Source of the DNA: UBA6144 sp964399165 | GTDB lineage: Bacteria > Bdellovibrionota > Bacteriovoracia > Bacteriovoracales > Bacteriovoracaceae | Direction of reading: 5' to 3' | Assembly (NCBI GenBank): GCA_964399165.1 | Contig: CAYNPO010000013.1 | Span: forward strand, 30,143-94,142 | Length of the DNA: 64,000 nucleotides | Part shown: positions 16,476 to 24,742 of the stretch, piece by piece | How the letters are laid out: the number at the start of each line of letters is the position of its first letter | Position numbering within the stretch: the stretch's first letter is position 1 | Program-made: the position numbers and the translations under genes | Notes under the pieces: generated by a model | Database searches by the model: none | What the model was told of the DNA's origin: nothing | What the model saw: only the letters and a program-made list of their open reading frames with translations

Positions 16476-17903
16476 ATGGTCTTCAATTCCCTCGTTTTCG
16501 CCGTGTTTTTCGTGGTGGTGGTCGCCGCGTATTACGGCCTTAAAAACTGGCCTGCTCGCAAGGTCTGGCTCCTCCTCGCCAGCTACGTCTTCTACGGCGC
16601 GTGGAATCCGCCCTTCGTGGCCCTGTTATGGCTTTCGACGATCATCGATTGGTATGCGGCCAAGGGCATCGAACGCGCGCCGACCAAAGAGGCCAAGAAA
16701 GCATGGCTCATGGCGAGCCTCGCCTCCAACCTGGGCATGCTGGGGTTCTTCAAATACGGCAACTTCCTATTGGAAAACGGGAACTGGGTGCTCGCCCAAC
16801 TTGGGATCGAGCATCCCTACGGCGCGCCCTTGGACATCATCCTGCCCATGGGAATCTCTTTTTACACCTTCCAAACCCTCAGCTACACCATCGACGTCTA
16901 CCGCGGGAACATGTCTCGCTGCCGCTCATTCCTGGACTTCGCACTCTACGTAACCTTCTTCCCGCAGCTGGTGGCGGGCCCCATCGTGCGTGCGGTGGAC
17001 TTCCTTCCCCAGTGCTTCGAGTCCAAAAGGGCCACTCCCCGCATGTTCGGCTGGGGTCTGTTCTTAATGACCCTCGGGGTTTTCCAGAAGATCGTCCTGG
17101 CCGACACCTTTCTCGCGGGCCCTTCCGACACCATCTTCGGCCGTGCGGGAGGAACCCTGCATCCGCTGGACGCCTGGATCGGGGGCTTCGCTTTCATGGG
17201 ACAGGTGTTCTTCGACTTCGCCGGCTACTCCACCTGCGCCATCGGCGCCGCCTTATGCCTCGGCTTCCACCTGACCGACAACTTCCGGGCCCCCTACGCC
17301 TCCCTGGGGTTCTCAGACTTCTGGCGTCGCTGGCACATCTCGCTGTCCACGTGGCTCAAGGACTACCTCTACATCTCTTTGGGGGGGAGCCGAGCCGGCA
17401 GATCGCGCCATCTCTTCAACCTCTTCATCACCATGGTGATCGGCGGGTTGTGGCACGGGGCCTCTTGGAACTTCGTCATTTGGGGCGGGGTCCATGGCCT
17501 CTTCCTGGTGGGCGAACACCTGCTTAAGGGCGCCTTCCCCACCGTCGACCTCACCCGCACGCTTCCCGGCCGGGTCGGCGTGCGCCTCTTCACCTTCGCC
17601 GGAGCCACTGTCGCCCAGTCCATCTTCCGCTCGCGCGATGTGCCCGCCGCAGGCGCCATGGTGGCCTCGATGTTTGGCGCCCACCTCGACGGGGCGCAAC
17701 TGCTTGCGGGGACGCAGATTTTCCAAGTGGTGTCAGTCATGTTGGGGCTCATCGCCGTCCACTGGTGGATGGCGGATAAGGGTCTGGAGGAATTGGCAAG
17801 CCGCCTGCCCGCGCCGGTCTTGGCCGTGATCTGGGGGCTCATGCTGTTTGGTATCGCCGTCGCGCAAGGAGGAAGTCATGCCTTCATCTACTTCCAGTTT
17901 TGA
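16476..17903 (+). CDS. MBOAT-family O-acyltransferase (AlgI/DltB-like)
   Basis: A 475-residue polytopic inner-membrane protein with the MBOAT hallmarks: N-terminal MVFNSLVFAVFFVVVVAAYY, the PMGISFYTFQTLSYTIDVYRG segment, FFPQLVAGPIVRA, the FWRRWHISLSTWLKDYLYISLGG stretch and the catalytic His in GGLWHGASWNF. Such proteins acetylate or otherwise acylate extracellular polymers such as alginate or peptidoglycan, handing the acyl group to a periplasmic partner. The next gene overlaps its end by 26 bases and encodes an anchored protein of suitable topology. AAGGACG precedes the ATG. Confidence 0.93.
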   Translation: MVFNSLVFAVFFVVVVAAYYGLKNWPARKVWLLLASYVFYGAWNPPFVALLWLSTIIDWYAAKGIERAPTKEAKKAWLMASLASNLGMLGFFKYGNFLLENGNWVLAQLGIEHPYGAPLDIILPMGISFYTFQTLSYTIDVYRGNMSRCRSFLDFALYVTFFPQLVAGPIVRAVDFLPQCFESKRATPRMFGWGLFLMTLGVFQKIVLADTFLAGPSDTIFGRAGGTLHPLDAWIGGFAFMGQVFFDFAGYSTCAIGAALCLGFHLTDNFRAPYASLGFSDFWRRWHISLSTWLKDYLYISLGGSRAGRSRHLFNLFITMVIGGLWHGASWNFVIWGGVHGLFLVGEHLLKGAFPTVDLTRTLPGRVGVRLFTFAGATVAQSIFRSRDVPAAGAMVASMFGAHLDGAQLLAGTQIFQVVSVMLGLIAVHWWMADKGLEELASRLPAPVLAVIWGLMLFGIAVAQGGSHAFIYFQF

Positions 17904-18969
17904 GGCCGTCGCCCGCCAAATCCCCCGTCGCCATTGGCCGGGATTGGCACTGGCGGCCTTGGGCGTGGGGCTCCTCCTCGTGGCGGCGTGGGAAATGCAC
18001 TGGCGTGCCCGCGGTTATAGTCCAAGCCTGGACGACGACAAGGCCCTATGGGCGATCCAGCGGGAGCGCATGTTGGACAATCCCCGCTCCACGGTGCTGA
18101 TCGGGGCCTCGCGCATGCTCTTCAACTTAGACTTGGGGGAATGGGAAAAAGCCTTCGGCACCAGGCCCCTCCAACTCGCCACCGTCTCTACCAATCCCAG
18201 CGTTTACCTGGACTGGATCGCCAACCATACCGACTTCGCGGGCACCTTGGTGACCGGCTTTGCGGCCACTATGTGGATGGCGGACGCGGGTGCCCCCATT
18301 GTGATACCTACGGACAACCTCAAGCACGCCGAGGACTTCACCCCCGCACAACGTTGGTCTCACTGGCTCGGCCGCCCCTTGGACCGCCACCTGGCCTACA
18401 TCGACCACGAAGACCTCACGCTAAAGCAGCTGCTCAAGCGCCTCCCCATTCCCGACCGTGCCAAGGTGCAACCAGCCAACCCAGTTCCCCCGCGTTTCAT
18501 GGAAGCTGACGAGAACCGCCAGGGCCGCATGCTGGAGAAAGTGGAGACGGACCGGGCCTTCCGTGAACACATCATCGGGATTTGGAACTTCTATTTCAAC
18601 CCACCTCCTCCCCCGCCCGGGGTGACGCCGGAAGAGCACCGGGCGCGGGGTATGAAGCGCTGGGAGGAAGTCTTGGCCAAGACCCGGGCCGACATCGCGA
18701 AAATCCACGCCCGGGGTGGAAAAGTGATCCTGGTCGCCTTTCCCTCCACCGGCAACGTGCTGTCGCTGGAGCGTAAGTTCACGCCGCGGGAAATTTTCTG
18801 GGACCGGTTAGTGAAGGAGTCCGGCGCTGACTTCGCGGTCCATTACGAGGACCACGAGGGCCTGCGGGGGTTTGATTGCCCCGAGGAATCCCACCTCAAC
18901 GCCAAGGACGCCACGCTCTTCACGCGGGAGCTTGCCCGGGTGCTGAAGGAGGCTGGCTACGGAGTGTAA
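17878..18969 (+). CDS. membrane-anchored periplasmic partner of the MBOAT protein (SGNH-like, tentative)
   Basis: A 363-residue protein: short cytoplasmic N-terminus, one membrane helix (about residues 19-38), and a periplasmic domain. TVLIGASRMLFNLDL resembles block I of SGNH/GDSL or DltD/AlgX-type acyltransferases (Ser in the G-x-S-R turn), and the C-terminal SHLNAKDATLFT resembles the D/S-x-x-H block. It starts at the ATG at 17878 with a GGAGG site and overlaps the MBOAT gene. Inference: it accepts the acyl group exported by the MBOAT protein and transfers it to an envelope polymer. Confidence 0.7.
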   Translation: MPSSTSSFEAVARQIPRRHWPGLALAALGVGLLLVAAWEMHWRARGYSPSLDDDKALWAIQRERMLDNPRSTVLIGASRMLFNLDLGEWEKAFGTRPLQLATVSTNPSVYLDWIANHTDFAGTLVTGFAATMWMADAGAPIVIPTDNLKHAEDFTPAQRWSHWLGRPLDRHLAYIDHEDLTLKQLLKRLPIPDRAKVQPANPVPPRFMEADENRQGRMLEKVETDRAFREHIIGIWNFYFNPPPPPPGVTPEEHRARGMKRWEEVLAKTRADIAKIHARGGKVILVAFPSTGNVLSLERKFTPREIFWDRLVKESGADFAVHYEDHEGLRGFDCPEESHLNAKDATLFTRELARVLKEAGYGV

Positions 18970-20153
18970 ATGGCGGCCCCGACCTCGCCAGGAAATCTCC
19001 CGGTGATTCCTTCCAGGGCGGTGTTGGTCAAAATCACCACGGTGAGTTTGTTGATGGGGTCCACCCACCAGACATGCCCGTAGATGCCAGCCCACTTGAA
19101 GGTACCGGAAGGTAGGCCCGCCACCGTAGGATCCTTCACCACCGGAAAGCCCAGGCTCCAACCGCAACCTGGGGCCATGAATATGTTCATGTCGCCGGTT
19201 TGCACTGTCGTGAGGGCGGTCACTGATTCCGGGGAGAGGATGGCGCCGGTGCTCTGGCGCAATTCTTCCAACAGGCGCAGGAAATCCGCGGCGGTGCCGA
19301 TCATGCCGGAGCCGCCGGAGTGGTAGGCGCTGGCGTCCCGGGCCCGGGAGGGGGAAAAGCGCACGGCGCTGGCCCCGAAGGGCACCTGTTGACCATCCAC
19401 CATGGGCACGGGTTCGGGATCGGCGTTCACGTAAGGCACGGCCAAGCGGCGCGGATCCCGAGCACTGAAACCTGTGTCGCGCAGGCGCAGGGGACGGGTC
19501 ACTTGCTCCCGGACTGCCTCAGGGAGGCTTTTACCGGCGGCCCTGGCGATGACTTCTCCCAGCACGTCCGTGGCCAAAGAGTAAGTCCATGCGGCACCAG
19601 GAGGGAAGAGAAGCGGCACTGAGGCCAAGCGTTGGAGATTTTCCTCCAGGCCGAAGGGCACCTGGTCCAGGCCATCGGAGACACCCGCCTGGTGCAAAGG
19701 CCCCTGCTCGGGTTCCAAAAAGGTGTAGCCCAGTCCCGCGGTATGGGTCATGAGGTGGCGCACGGTGATTACGGCTTCCTCGCCGCTGGCCAAGCGAGGG
19801 CGGAAATCTGGGATCCATTTGGTGACGGCGTCGTCCAGGGAGAGCTTACCTTCCTCAACCAAGGCCAAGGCGGTGGCGGAAACATAGGGCTTGGTCAAAG
19901 AGGAAAGACGGAACAGGGAGTCCACGCGCATGGGACGGCCCGCCTCACGGTCGGCATGGCCGGCGGCCCGTTGATAAATAAGTTTCCCGTCCTTTGCCAC
20001 CAGCACCACCGCGCCCACAATCCTCTTTTCGGCAATGGCGGTGTCGATGACCTGGTCGAGTTTGCTCTTGAAAGGTGCTGGACCCACCGCCGATGGCACG
20101 CAAGACTGCAGTAGGAGGGATCCAAACAACAGAAGAGCCGTTGCTAAACGCAT
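18957..20153 (-). CDS. serine beta-lactamase-fold lipoprotein (class C/esterase type)
   Basis: A 398-residue protein with a lipoprotein signal (LLLFGSLLLQSC, lipobox LLQSC). The beta-lactamase/transpeptidase-like fold is shown by SSLTKP (S-x-x-K nucleophile region) and a Tyr-Ser-Leu motif (TYSLATDVLG) at the expected Y-x-N position, then GSGMIGTAADFLRLLEELR. Family members include class C beta-lactamases, D-aminopeptidases and esterases such as EstB; the variant Tyr motif argues for an esterase or peptidase over a true antibiotic-hydrolysing enzyme. The 3' end overlaps the convergent MBOAT-partner gene by 13 bases. Confidence 0.88.
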   Translation of the reverse strand: MRLATALLLFGSLLLQSCVPSAVGPAPFKSKLDQVIDTAIAEKRIVGAVVLVAKDGKLIYQRAAGHADREAGRPMRVDSLFRLSSLTKPYVSATALALVEEGKLSLDDAVTKWIPDFRPRLASGEEAVITVRHLMTHTAGLGYTFLEPEQGPLHQAGVSDGLDQVPFGLEENLQRLASVPLLFPPGAAWTYSLATDVLGEVIARAAGKSLPEAVREQVTRPLRLRDTGFSARDPRRLAVPYVNADPEPVPMVDGQQVPFGASAVRFSPSRARDASAYHSGGSGMIGTAADFLRLLEELRQSTGAILSPESVTALTTVQTGDMNIFMAPGCGWSLGFPVVKDPTVAGLPSGTFKWAGIYGHVWWVDPINKLTVVILTNTALEGITGRFPGEVGAAIYTP

Positions 20154-20247
20154 GGAGGGGAATCCTTCGATAAATGAGGGGTCTTCATAGCAGAAACGGG
20201 ACGGTTTGCCTTCGGTGAGGAAAAAATTACGTTAAAAAACCCGCCCC

Positions 20248-21129
20248 TCACCCCCCCACCAGCCTCCCCATCAATCCCGCCAGGGCCAGCCCGTACGCGC
20301 CCCCAAAAAACACCAGCAAGACGCCCAACTTCACCCCTTCGGCCAGCTTGACCATTCGGGTGAGCTCCTCCTGTCGCAGAAACCATGCTTCCTGGATCAA
20401 AAGCTGCGTTTCCTGGGCCAGGGGGACCCCCTGCCGCTGGTAAGCCCCCACGATCTCCTCCAGGCGCCCCAGGAGTGGCCCCAATCGCCGGAGAGGGCGG
20501 CCCTTGAGCTTCCCCAGTCGCGCCTCCTGGAGCACCGTCTGTCCGGGGAGTCCCGCGGTGGACAAGGTCCGCAGGGCATAGAGGCTTTCCAACACCGGCC
20601 CGAATCCCTCCAGCCGATGGCGGGCCAAGGCCTGCAGGCACGGCCAAAACAGGCCAGCGCCCATTCCTTGGGCAGCTCCTACGGCCAGCAACGTTCCCAT
20701 GGGAAAGGCGTCTCCCAGCACATTGCCCGCTGTGAGGACGAACAACCAGGTGACCGCCGCAAAGAGGGCAAACTGGGCCCATCCCGCATCCCGCACTTCC
20801 CGCCAACGCCGTTCAAACTCCTTTTCCTTGGCCACCCCCTCCCGCCACTCCCATAGGACTTCCCGCGGGAAACTCCCATAGGTTCGCGCGTGGGTCAGCC
20901 CCGTCTCCGCCAGCCGCCCGAAAAATTTGTAAGACGGCACTTGCCCCAACGCGCGCAGAGGGCGGCCTTGCTGGAATCCCAACTGCCAATCTTGGAGCCA
21001 GGCCTCCAGCTCTGAGGCGGGAGCAGACCGGCGCCAAGGGCGAAGCCCCCAAGTCTTTTCGCCTAGCCACGCTCCCGCGGCCCACCATGCCAGCAAACCC
21101 AGCGAGAGCCCGTAGGCGAATACCCCCAT
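20248..21129 (-). CDS. TadB/TadC (GspF)-like platform protein, stand-alone
   Basis: A 293-residue membrane protein: N-terminal helix, a soluble helical region, two central membrane segments (about residues 119-165), a second soluble region, and a C-terminal helix (VKLGVLLVFFGGAYGLALAGL). The stretch LESLYALRTLSTAGLPGQTVLQEA resembles the T2SF domain pattern (short helical repeats with an A-G-L/I-P turn). It would complement the pilus operon at 6305-10472, which lacks a platform protein. The two loci are 10 kb apart in opposite orientation, so the link is inferred. Confidence 0.6.
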   Translation of the reverse strand: MGVFAYGLSLGLLAWWAAGAWLGEKTWGLRPWRRSAPASELEAWLQDWQLGFQQGRPLRALGQVPSYKFFGRLAETGLTHARTYGSFPREVLWEWREGVAKEKEFERRWREVRDAGWAQFALFAAVTWLFVLTAGNVLGDAFPMGTLLAVGAAQGMGAGLFWPCLQALARHRLEGFGPVLESLYALRTLSTAGLPGQTVLQEARLGKLKGRPLRRLGPLLGRLEEIVGAYQRQGVPLAQETQLLIQEAWFLRQEELTRMVKLAEGVKLGVLLVFFGGAYGLALAGLMGRLVGG

Positions 21130-21143
21130 GCGTCCCCCTTGCG

Positions 21144-21172
21144 TTGACTTTGCGCCCCATGGCGCCTAGAAC
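21144..21172 (+). promoter_or_regulatory. promoter of 21179 gene, leaderless layout
   Basis: TTGACT (21144-21149), 17 bases, TAGAAC (21167-21172), then six bases to the ATG at 21179 with no Shine-Dalgarno sequence. Confidence 0.6.
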
Positions 21173-21178
21173 CGAAGC

Positions 21179-21478
21179 ATGACCTCCACGGTTAACACCG
21201 CCGTTCCCGCCGCGTCCGCGGCCCCCACGCCGCTGGCCCGTTTTGTTTCTTCCCTGAAGCGCACCCGCCAAGTTTCCACCCTGGACCTGCACCAGAAACG
21301 CCTCAACCACCTGGCCCTGAACTTCGATCCCTTCGCCGGTGCCATGGACCATGAGAGCGCCCAGATCGTGGCCTACTACGGCCTTGAAGAGGCCCTGCAG
21401 GACCCCTTCCGCTTCACCAACCTGGTGCTGGGCATGCTCGACCAACTGGAAGAACGCCGCCGCGCCCTCGTGCACTGA
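21179..21478 (+). CDS. 99-residue hypothetical protein upstream of the methyltransferase
   Basis: Soluble, no signal peptide. An Ala/Thr-rich N-terminus is followed by a helical, His-rich region (LDLHQKRLNHLALNFDPFAG) and a second helix near the C-terminus. No family recognised. It shares a TGATG junction with the RNA methyltransferase gene, so the two are co-translated. It has its own promoter whose -10 box ends six bases before the ATG. Confidence 0.6.
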   Translation: MTSTVNTAVPAASAAPTPLARFVSSLKRTRQVSTLDLHQKRLNHLALNFDPFAGAMDHESAQIVAYYGLEEALQDPFRFTNLVLGMLDQLEERRRALVH

Positions 21479-22674
21479 TGCGCGCGCCCCGCTGTCCGCT
21501 CCATCCCGTTTCCTCGCGCCTCCTGCGCCAGGGTCACCCATGGGTGACACTGGACGCTTTCAGCCGCCGCTTCCCTGCAGAAGCGTCGTTCATTGTGGGC
21601 CAGGACGAGCGGGGCATGGACGTGGCGGTGTTGCTCCATGACCCTGGCCACAAGCAGGTGCGCGGGCGCATGTGGACCTACGAGCGCCCGTGGGAGCCGA
21701 AGAACTTCTGGCAGGAAGTGCGCGCCCGCCTGAAGAACGCGCGCCTGCGACGTAATGCCGCCCCATCGTTTGAGGGACGCGAGGACCGCTACTGGGTGTT
21801 CGGCGAGGCCGACGGGCTGCCGGGCCTGATGCTGCTGCAGCTGGGCCCCCATTGGGTCCTCCAGTACTACGCCCTCTGTTGGCGCGACAAACGCGAAGAA
21901 CTCTCCGCGTGCCTCAAAGAGATTTTCCCCGAAATCGACTTCAACAACCTGTGGGAACAGGCCCGCTCCGAAGACGGGAGCGGGCAGAAGAACCCTTTGC
22001 CTTGGGACGGGAAACCGCGCCAGGAAAAATTCCCGGTGAACGAACACGGCATGAAGCTGTGGGTGCGGCTCGGCGAGGCCTACGACTACGGTCTCTACCC
22101 CGACATGGCGGCCGTGCGCTTCGTCTTGCGCCCGAAGCTCGAAGGGAAGAAACGCGTGCTCAACCTCTACAGCTACACTGGTGCCTTCTCGCTGCAGGCC
22201 CTGGCCTTGGGGGCCGAGGAAGTCGTTTCTGTGGACTTATCCGGCAAGTACCTGGGGTGGTTGGAAGAAAACCTGTCCTTGAACGACGCGGGCTGGGCCG
22301 CGCGCCACCGCTCCCTCAAGTTGAGCGTGGAAGACGCCCTGGCACTCCTCGCCCAGGAGGGCAAAACCTTCGACGCCATCATCTGCGACCCACCCTCGGC
22401 CAGCTCCGACGGCAACAAGCGCTCCTCCGCGCTCCAGTCCTACGAGCGCCAATGGGAGGGGCTCACGAGACTCCTGGCCCCCGGTGGCTGGATGCTGACG
22501 TTCCTCAACACCCACGCGGTCTCACCCGCCAAGTTCGAGGCCCACCTCAAGGGACTGCAGGAGGGCGCCGCCCGCCCGCTGAAGATCCGCGAGCGCTACG
22601 GGCTGGCCGACGACTGTCCTACGCTCAAGGGCTTTCACGAAGGGAATTATCTGAAAGGAGTGCTCTGGTCATGA
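21478..22674 (+). CDS. class I SAM-dependent rRNA methyltransferase (RlmI/RlmK-like)
   Basis: A 398-residue protein with an N-terminal PUA-like part (VSSRLLRQGHPWVTLDAF), a middle domain, and a Rossmann methyltransferase domain: VLNLYSYTGAFSLQALALGAEEVVSVDLS (SAM-binding motif I) and catalytic-type motif CDPPSAS. The YDYGLYPDMAAVR stretch corresponds to the D-x-G-x-F-x-D-x-R block of RlmI-type 23S rRNA m5C methyltransferases. The exact target nucleotide cannot be read from sequence. It overlaps both neighbours (TGATG upstream, ATGA downstream). Confidence 0.88.
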   Translation: MRAPRCPLHPVSSRLLRQGHPWVTLDAFSRRFPAEASFIVGQDERGMDVAVLLHDPGHKQVRGRMWTYERPWEPKNFWQEVRARLKNARLRRNAAPSFEGREDRYWVFGEADGLPGLMLLQLGPHWVLQYYALCWRDKREELSACLKEIFPEIDFNNLWEQARSEDGSGQKNPLPWDGKPRQEKFPVNEHGMKLWVRLGEAYDYGLYPDMAAVRFVLRPKLEGKKRVLNLYSYTGAFSLQALALGAEEVVSVDLSGKYLGWLEENLSLNDAGWAARHRSLKLSVEDALALLAQEGKTFDAIICDPPSASSDGNKRSSALQSYERQWEGLTRLLAPGGWMLTFLNTHAVSPAKFEAHLKGLQEGAARPLKIRERYGLADDCPTLKGFHEGNYLKGVLWS

Positions 22675-23114
22675 ATCTCTACCTGGTCGTCCTGGTCATC
22701 GGCTGCGCCGCCATCCTGCAAGGGGGCCTCAACAGCCGCCTCATCCCCCACCTGGGCCTCACCTACACGGTGGTGCTCAACAACGCGGTTATCCTCCTGT
22801 GCAGCTTCGGCCTTCTGGCGGTGGCGCGCTGGGCGCCGGGGCTTTTGCCCGAGGCCTTCGCGCTCAAACCCGATCCCCGCGTCCCCGGGGCGTGGGCCGC
22901 TTGGCCCGCGGTGGTGGGCCTTTTGATAGTGGCGGGCCTCCCCTGGGCGTTCTCCCAGACCGGTGCCCTGAGCGTGTTCATCCTGCTGGTGCTGGTGCAG
23001 CTGGTGGCGGGGCAGGTGTGGGACCTCACCGTGGAGGGCCTGCCCTTCAGCCCGTGGAAAGCCGCGGGCGCGGCCATCGCGTTCCTGGGCGTGCTGGTGG
23101 CGTCGAAAGGCTGA
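22671..23114 (+). CDS. small DMT-superfamily membrane protein (YdcZ/DUF606-like)
   Basis: A 147-residue protein with about five hydrophobic helices, starting MNLYLVVLVIGCAAILQGGLNSRL and ending AAGAAIAFLGVLVASKG. The Q-x-x-x-N-x-x-L pattern in helix 1 and the length match the DUF606/YdcZ family of half-size drug/metabolite-type transporters. The substrate is unknown. It overlaps the methyltransferase stop by four bases and has an AAGGAG site. Its stop codon abuts that of the convergent desaturase gene with no spacing. Confidence 0.85.
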   Translation: MNLYLVVLVIGCAAILQGGLNSRLIPHLGLTYTVVLNNAVILLCSFGLLAVARWAPGLLPEAFALKPDPRVPGAWAAWPAVVGLLIVAGLPWAFSQTGALSVFILLVLVQLVAGQVWDLTVEGLPFSPWKAAGAAIAFLGVLVASKG

Positions 23115-24062
23115 TCAAGCCGCCTTCCTGAGTTCCTCCTGCCCTTCGGGCAGGGACAGGATCTCCGTCAGCGAGTTGCGCTTGCCGAAGATGTAGCCGT
23201 CCAGCTCGTACTTGCAGTGGCGCTTGTAGAGCTCGGTCTGGCTGATGAGGGCATGGGCCTTCTCGAGGTTATAATATGGGATGGTGGGGTACGTGTGGTG
23301 CTCCAGGTGCCGGTTGGTGTTGAAGGGCGCCACGAACAGCCGCTCCAGCCAGTTGGCGTTGATGGTTGGGGTCTCCTCCAGTTTGTGCACCTTCCCCTGT
23401 CCCTTGGACTCGTGGTGGGCGTGCTCGCTCATGGCGCGCAAGCGCACCAGTGGGTTCATGAAGAGAGCGCTGGCCTGGACGATGAAGAACTCCTTCCAGA
23501 AGCCGAAGTAGCTGGCCACGGCGACCACCGCCAGCACGTGCAGGGGGAAGAGCACCCGCTCGAGCTTGGTGGTGAGCTTCCAGTTGGGCAGCACCTGCCA
23601 CAGCTTCACCACCGCCACGTGCTCCTTCATGGTGAGGAGCAGGGCGTCCCGCACCAGGATGCGCTTCACCACCGCCTTGGGCTTGGGGAAGTGCCAGGCG
23701 TCGTCGCTTTGCATGGCTGCGAAGTTGGGGTCCTTCATGGTCTGGGTCCACTGGTGGTGCGGGTTATGGGTCTTCCGGTACACCTCGGTGGACACCTGGA
23801 GCGGGAAGGAACAGAACACGTTGGAGACGGCGTCGTTGATGAACTCGTTCTTGTTGATGAGGCCGTGGGCCCCGTCGTGCATGATGACCGTGAGGGCGTG
23901 CAGCCGGGAGGCGATCAACGCCATGGTGAGCGGCAGGAACCACCAGCTCTGGTGGGTGAGCCACAGGGCCCCCGCCACCACGGCCCAGCACCCCGCGATG
24001 TCCACCAGGGGGCGCCAGGAATTGGTCTTAGTCAGCTGCTTGAACTGCTCCGAGGTCAGCAT
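23115..24062 (-). CDS. membrane fatty-acid desaturase/hydroxylase family protein
   Basis: A 315-residue integral membrane diiron enzyme with the three histidine clusters in order: HDGAH (near residue 63), HNPHH (near 98), and NRHLEHHTYP (near 257), with hydrophobic segments between. The family introduces double bonds or hydroxyls into acyl chains or alkyl-like substrates. It is the last gene of a three-gene set with a heme-oxygenase-fold diiron protein and an acyltransferase-like protein, each with a ribosome binding site and gaps of 9 and 38 bases. This suggests a dedicated fatty-acid-derived product more than bulk membrane desaturation. Confidence 0.92.
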   Translation of the reverse strand: MLTSEQFKQLTKTNSWRPLVDIAGCWAVVAGALWLTHQSWWFLPLTMALIASRLHALTVIMHDGAHGLINKNEFINDAVSNVFCSFPLQVSTEVYRKTHNPHHQWTQTMKDPNFAAMQSDDAWHFPKPKAVVKRILVRDALLLTMKEHVAVVKLWQVLPNWKLTTKLERVLFPLHVLAVVAVASYFGFWKEFFIVQASALFMNPLVRLRAMSEHAHHESKGQGKVHKLEETPTINANWLERLFVAPFNTNRHLEHHTYPTIPYYNLEKAHALISQTELYKRHCKYELDGYIFGKRNSLTEILSLPEGQEELRKAA

Positions 24063-24071
24063 GCGGCCTCC

Positions 24072-24704
24072 TTAGGCGGCTTTCTTCCAGGACGAGCGCT
24101 TCTGTGCGGCTTCGCCCATCACGCTTTGGTAGACGTAGGCGGTGTACTCCAGGTTCTGCAGGATCCACTCCTGCTCCTGGGGACCGAAGGCCTTCACCGC
24201 GGCCAGGGCCTTCTCCACGTGGTCCACGTCTTCCTCGGCGTGCACCTTGAGGAACTTGCATGCCTTGGCGCCGTGGCTTTTTTGGGCGTGGGCGAGGGCT
24301 TCCTTGCCGATCTCGGCCGCCAGGGCCTCGAGGTAGAGGATGTAGCCCATCAAGGCGGCGGAGCCCTGAAACTGGATGCGGTAGTACTGGGACTGGTAGA
24401 AGGCTTGGGTTAAGGGATGCTCTTCGTAGTTCTGGACGCTGTCCCCCAGGGCCTCCATATCCTTCAGTGCAATCAGGTCATGGCGGTTCTCCTCCCCAAT
24501 GTGGTCCAGCAGGCGTTGCTGGAAGGCCTTGTCCCGGGCATGGGCGGCGGCGTGCCCGAGGAGGGGTACGGAGTGGCACACGAAGAAATAGGTCTGACTC
24601 AGCCAGTTGCGGTAAAACTCGGGCTCGCCAAATTTCTCCAAGGGCAGGCGTTCGCGGAACTCTTGCATCTTTTGGTCGAGAACTTGCTTGATGTCGCGTT
24701 TCAT
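24072..24704 (-). CDS. heme-oxygenase-like diiron protein (UndA/CADD-type fold)
   Basis: A 210-residue all-helical soluble protein. Candidate metal ligands follow the HDO pattern: E72-x-x-H75 (GEENRHD), Glu126 in YLEALAAE, and the C-terminal cluster at residues 155-162 (HAEEDVDH), which supplies His and Asp/Glu at i,i+4 spacing. The family includes UndA (fatty acid to terminal alkene), CADD, BesC and SznF, all oxidative enzymes using O2 and two irons. I infer an oxidase or oxygenase acting on a fatty acid or amino acid made or used by its neighbours. A longer frame to 24884 exists, but the ATG at 24704 carries the family N-terminus. Confidence 0.78.
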   Translation of the reverse strand: MKRDIKQVLDQKMQEFRERLPLEKFGEPEFYRNWLSQTYFFVCHSVPLLGHAAAHARDKAFQQRLLDHIGEENRHDLIALKDMEALGDSVQNYEEHPLTQAFYQSQYYRIQFQGSAALMGYILYLEALAAEIGKEALAHAQKSHGAKACKFLKVHAEEDVDHVEKALAAVKAFGPQEQEWILQNLEYTAYVYQSVMGEAAQKRSSWKKAA

Positions 24705-24742
24705 GGGGCCTCCGGTTAGGGTCTGGATTTTTCCAAAAGGGG

